NCBI GenBank assembly: GCA_903879765.1
Contig: CAIRMS010000223.1
Coordinates: 1-8,306 of the forward strand
DNA from: an uncultured Flavobacteriales bacterium
GTDB lineage: Bacteria > Bacteroidota > Bacteroidia > Flavobacteriales_D > Crocinitomicaceae
Length of the DNA stretch: 8,306 nucleotides
Reading direction: 5' to 3'
Made by a program: the position numbers and the translations under genes. The notes below the pieces were generated by a model. The model saw only the letters and a program-made list of their open reading frames with translations. It was not told the DNA's origin and ran no database searches. Of the stretch, positions 7,101 through 8,306 are shown one piece after another. Within the stretch, counting starts at the first letter, position 1, and the number at the start of each line of letters is the position of its first letter.

Positions 7101-7871
7101 AATGCGAACATTTGCGCACAGGGTGCCGAATTTTCTTTGAATAATGCTTCAAATATTGATAGTTTGGTTTGGAATTTAGGAGATGGGACAATTTATTCTG
7201 ATTCCTTGAATTTTAATTACATCTACGATACCCCGGGAACCTATCAGCCGTCAATTACCATATTTGATTCTGTTGGTTGTCAAATCTTAATTCCTTTAGA
7301 CCCAATTACGGTAAATGATGACGATTTAGATGCTTTTTTTGTACCGAATCCAGTGTATGCTAATATCAACGGTGTAATCGATTTTAATGATCAATCCACC
7401 TTTACGAATGCACCGATTGTCAGTTGGACGTGGAATTTAGACAGTGATTCATCTTTCACATGGAACAACAATACAGCCCCTTCCACTTCTTTCTCACAAG
7501 GTGGATCCTACGTTATTTCACTCACAGTTGTGGATCAATTAGGGTGTGTTTCTACCTACGAAACGACCGTTTTTGTGAGCGATCCAGATATTTGGGTTCC
7601 GAACGTATTTACACCGAATGGCGATGGAATTAACGATTTTGTTGTCCTGCCTTATCCGTCATTTAAGTCTTATAACATTTCCATTTTCAATCGATGGGGA
7701 AATTTGGTCAGTATACTCGAGGATCAATCCGGTGTTGCTGTTTGGGATGGGATTTCCACCGATGGAAAACCACACACAGATGGCGTTTATTTCTATGTCT
7801 TAACCGGCGTGATGCTTGGTGGAACGGAAGTGAAGAAGCAAGGGTTTATCACACTTATTCGGGGAGATTAA
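4116..7871 (+). CDS. Secreted PKD-repeat surface protein with type B T9SS C-terminal sorting domain
   Basis: The product is 1251 residues. Residues 1-18 are a signal peptide (hydrophobic core, SRA before Gln19). From 22 to 1156 the chain is about 13 tandem immunoglobulin-fold modules of roughly 80-100 residues. Canonical PKD signatures are WDFGDG (57-62, 478-483), WNFGDG (303-308), WNFGNG (389-394) and relatives at 141, 222, 937 and 1019. Modules 7-9 are more divergent, and module 10 (about 808-893, FQWILNG) looks more Ig-like. Residues 1157-1251 match the gliding-motility-associated (type B) C-terminal domain: VPNVFTPNGDGINDF, IFNRWGNLV, VWDG, DGVYFYVL and KQGFITLIRG. Such domains direct export through the type IX secretion system and surface attachment or release; PKD modules usually serve adhesion or spacing. 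No catalytic domain is visible, so an adhesin or scaffold role is inferred. No SprF/PorP-type partner gene, often found next to type B substrates, lies within the window. Confidence 0.9.
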   Translation: MRLFLAVLFFAFTFFSRAQTPTANFSANPLVVCVGVPVNFTNTSTPNGASAIVSSAWDFGDGALSTQTSPSHAFSTAGTFTVTLVVTNSIGNVDAEIKTAYVTVNPLPIVAFSVNGLGCTVPLTLSFVNSSSSGANFSNAWNFGNSQNSSAANPPNITYNSAGNYTITLNVTNTNTSCVATSTQSIQVANFQAGITAPTFGCVGQVISFQDNSTAGANAWNWNFGTQGASSLENPSFSFNAPGTYTVQLTSQNTSSGCTSTITQPITIQANTNPIFSANPTSNCAPGSIQFTSTTTIPGTYVWNFGDGQSYTGLTPPPHIYNQSGFYDVTLTLTTAAGCMGITTLNDYIHITNVQAGFYAPDTAGCDPLVVNFIDTSFTPSNPIVSWQWNFGNGQTFNGHFPPAQTYQIGVYDVQLIITTQSGCTDTIIKNDYVTVGHIDSVSFTYTPLIACSNEDVIFTSSTYISVPHTANEVTYFWDFGDGTSIEENPTHQFESDTGYFDVTFIADFRGCKDTFIVEDAVYILAPIAQFTPSSFLFCNPSSFPVTVGIDDNSIHGVLSDNVAMRYEFFDNTPNVNFTNAQLDVPNGGNTSHTYSTYGTYNIEQVIYNYTTGCSDSITTSITISQIASQFTMSNDTVCNGTAINLTDISTSWSGATGSHPINNWFYNMGNGQFINNAPNITYTYPAPGNYTISHIVTNSVGCSSTATQNVKVVNKPIAGILANSYSGCSPYTVPFTNTSFSLSNGLPLSSFSTSFSDDNSTLVTNNVNQPIVHTFFGEGAYTATIIATDIFGCSSLPAGVTITITKPTSDFEIDSILCDLDTNVTINQSTGTGSLSFQWILNGTTIGTSTDTLVTLTNPNNGLLFNSHILTLITTDGNGCKDTMNRSLIMSTPLAIPNFYFTGAVPNANGDYDCPPIFCNFQDSSFSYGDITGWNWSFGNGNNSILQNPSNTLVTNGTFDLNFIVTDEFGCTDDTTVLDYISIGGPMGTPNYLQNANICAQGAEFSLNNASNIDSLVWNLGDGTIYSDSLNFNYIYDTPGTYQPSITIFDSVGCQILIPLDPITVNDDDLDAFFVPNPVYANINGVIDFNDQSTFTNAPIVSWTWNLDSDSSFTWNNNTAPSTSFSQGGSYVISLTVVDQLGCVSTYETTVFVSDPDIWVPNVFTPNGDGINDFVVLPYPSFKSYNISIFNRWGNLVSILEDQSGVAVWDGISTDGKPHTDGVYFYVLTGVMLGGTEVKKQGFITLIRGD
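4179..7583 (+). repeat. Array of about 13 PKD/Ig-like modules with paired cysteines
   Basis: Protein residues 22-1156. Approximate module boundaries are 22-105, 107-190, 191-268, 274-352, 354-437, 440-526, 527-625, 627-714, 716-806, 808-893, 895-985, 988-1067 and 1070-1156. Modules 2 to 12 each have one Cys near the start and one, usually after Gly, near the last strand: 119/178, 202/258, 284/339, 366/424, 452/512, 539/614, 639/703, 729/794, 819/881, 915/972 and 1000/1055. Module 1 has only the first (Cys33) and module 13 only the second (Cys1144). Module 11 has an extra Cys920. The modules are well diverged at DNA level, so this is an old repeat array, not a recent expansion. Confidence 0.8.
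7584..7868 (+). other. Type B T9SS C-terminal sorting domain (gliding-associated CTD)
   Basis: Encodes residues 1157-1251. The order FTPNGDGIND, IFNRWG, WDG, DGVYFYVL, KQGFITLIRG is the signature of the Bacteroidota type B CTD (TIGR04131-like). The chain ends two residues after the Arg of the LIR motif, so the domain is complete and the gene is not truncated at its 3' end. Confidence 0.9.
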
Positions 7872-7915
7872 TCTCGAAAGCAGTCCACCGCTCTGCTGCT
7901 GAATGAGGAGCCGAC

Positions 7916-7941
7916 GCACAGATCCACACTTGTGTTTTTTT
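7916..7941 (+). terminator. Possible weak terminator after the PKD gene
   Basis: GCACAG (7916-7921) can pair with TTGTGT (7930-7935), including two G-U pairs, around an 8-base loop, followed by a run of T to 7941. It lies 44 bases after the PKD stop. The stem is weak for an intrinsic terminator. The rest of the 74-base spacer (7872-7945) is GC-richer than its surroundings and holds a second short stem, AGCAG (7879-7883) with CTGCT (7893-7897), but no T-run follows it. Confidence 0.3.
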
Positions 7942-7945
7942 ACCT

Positions 7946-8281
7946 TTATTTAGCCAAACTACGTTCTAATTTTTCAATTACTTTCTCGTATTTTTTTGTA
8001 TTTTGAATACCCATGAATAAGAAAATACTTAATGGGACATTTATGCCAATTAAATAGTATATAAACCAATCTTCTCTCACCCCGAAATAACACAAAAAAG
8101 AGCACACATAAGAAAATATGGCAAGGCGCATTTTCAGGCTGTTATCCTTTGAGAAATGACCTTTACAGACTTCTAGCTCATTGATTAACTCGCGTTTTTC
8201 AAAAATAGTAAGGGAATTAAAATACGTTTCTAAATCCATTTCAGAAGGAATGGCATTTAAGATTTCAGCGTTTGTTTTCAT
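7946..8281 (-). CDS. Small two-helix membrane protein of unknown function
   Basis: The product is 111 residues and is not recognised as a known family. Residues 1-50 are soluble and mostly helical in character, with acidic/amphipathic segments (LETYFNSLTIFEKRELINEL, 17-36). Two probable transmembrane helices follow, about 52-67 and 73-91, separated by a short charged turn (VREDW). The tail (95-110) is a charged helix that could form a short coiled coil (KKYEKVIEKLERS). With the short loop between helices, both soluble ends would be on the same side, likely the cytoplasm. Upstream on the minus strand is an AT-rich leader with TAATTTTA (8301-8294), close to the Bacteroidota -7 element TAnnTTTG; the window ends before a -33 element could be seen. 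Its TAA stop lies just past the T-run after the PKD gene, so the two genes converge. The ORF is supported by plausible amino acid composition and helix pattern only. Confidence 0.7.
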   Translation of the reverse strand: MKTNAEILNAIPSEMDLETYFNSLTIFEKRELINELEVCKGHFSKDNSLKMRLAIFSYVCSFLCYFGVREDWFIYYLIGINVPLSIFLFMGIQNTKKYEKVIEKLERSLAK

Positions 8282-8306
8282 AGATTAAAAAATTAAAATT
8301 AATATC

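Noticed and set aside
4116..7871. Enzyme domain within the large PKD protein
   Set aside because: All segments between the signal peptide and the CTD fit beta-sandwich modules of about 80-100 residues; no catalytic motif was seen.
7694..7906. Plus-strand reading frame running past the PKD stop codon
   Set aside because: It overlaps the conserved CTD in another frame, and its protein is rich in Trp, Cys and Arg with no domain pattern; it is a shadow of the PKD gene.

Overview
The window looks like a chromosomal piece of a Bacteroidota genome, most likely order Flavobacteriales (a Crocinitomicaceae/Fluviicola-like organism is a guess). The evidence is the low GC content, start codons without clear Shine-Dalgarno sequences, a C-terminal type B sorting domain of the type IX secretion system (T9SS), a DUF4340-type protein next to what appears to be the tail of the gliding-motility ABC component GldG, and a PKD-repeat giant with Bacteroidota-style modules.

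Layout. Positions 1-72 hold the last 23 codons of an upstream gene (probably gldG). Seven bases later a DUF4340-like membrane-anchored protein begins (80-1108). After a 24-base gap that is mostly one small hairpin comes a five-helix membrane sulfatase/phosphoethanolamine-transferase-like enzyme (1133-2965). These three are collinear and probably co-transcribed. A PhoD-like secreted phosphatase/phosphodiesterase (2958-3986, minus) converges on them and overlaps the sulfatase stop by 8 bases. A 129-base divergent intergenic region with several inverted repeats separates phoD from a 1251-residue secreted protein (4116-7871, plus) with about 13 PKD/Ig-like modules and a type B T9SS C-terminal domain. 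A 74-base spacer follows, then a small two-helix membrane protein of unknown function on the minus strand (7946-8281).

How the genes fit together. All complete products are predicted to act at or outside the cytoplasmic membrane: an accessory to the Gld ABC transporter, an alkaline-phosphatase-superfamily enzyme likely to modify an envelope glycolipid or a sulfated/phosphorylated substrate, a periplasmic or secreted phosphoesterase, and a surface adhesin-like protein. The two phosphoesterase-type enzymes belong to unrelated folds, and nothing in the sequence proves that they share a pathway.

I found no mobile element, CRISPR array, tRNA or rRNA. I see no convincing evidence of a new multi-gene system. 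The most unusual material is the regular cysteine pairing across the PKD array, the skewed distribution of putative O-glycosylation motifs in the same protein, and the overlapping inverted repeats in its leader.
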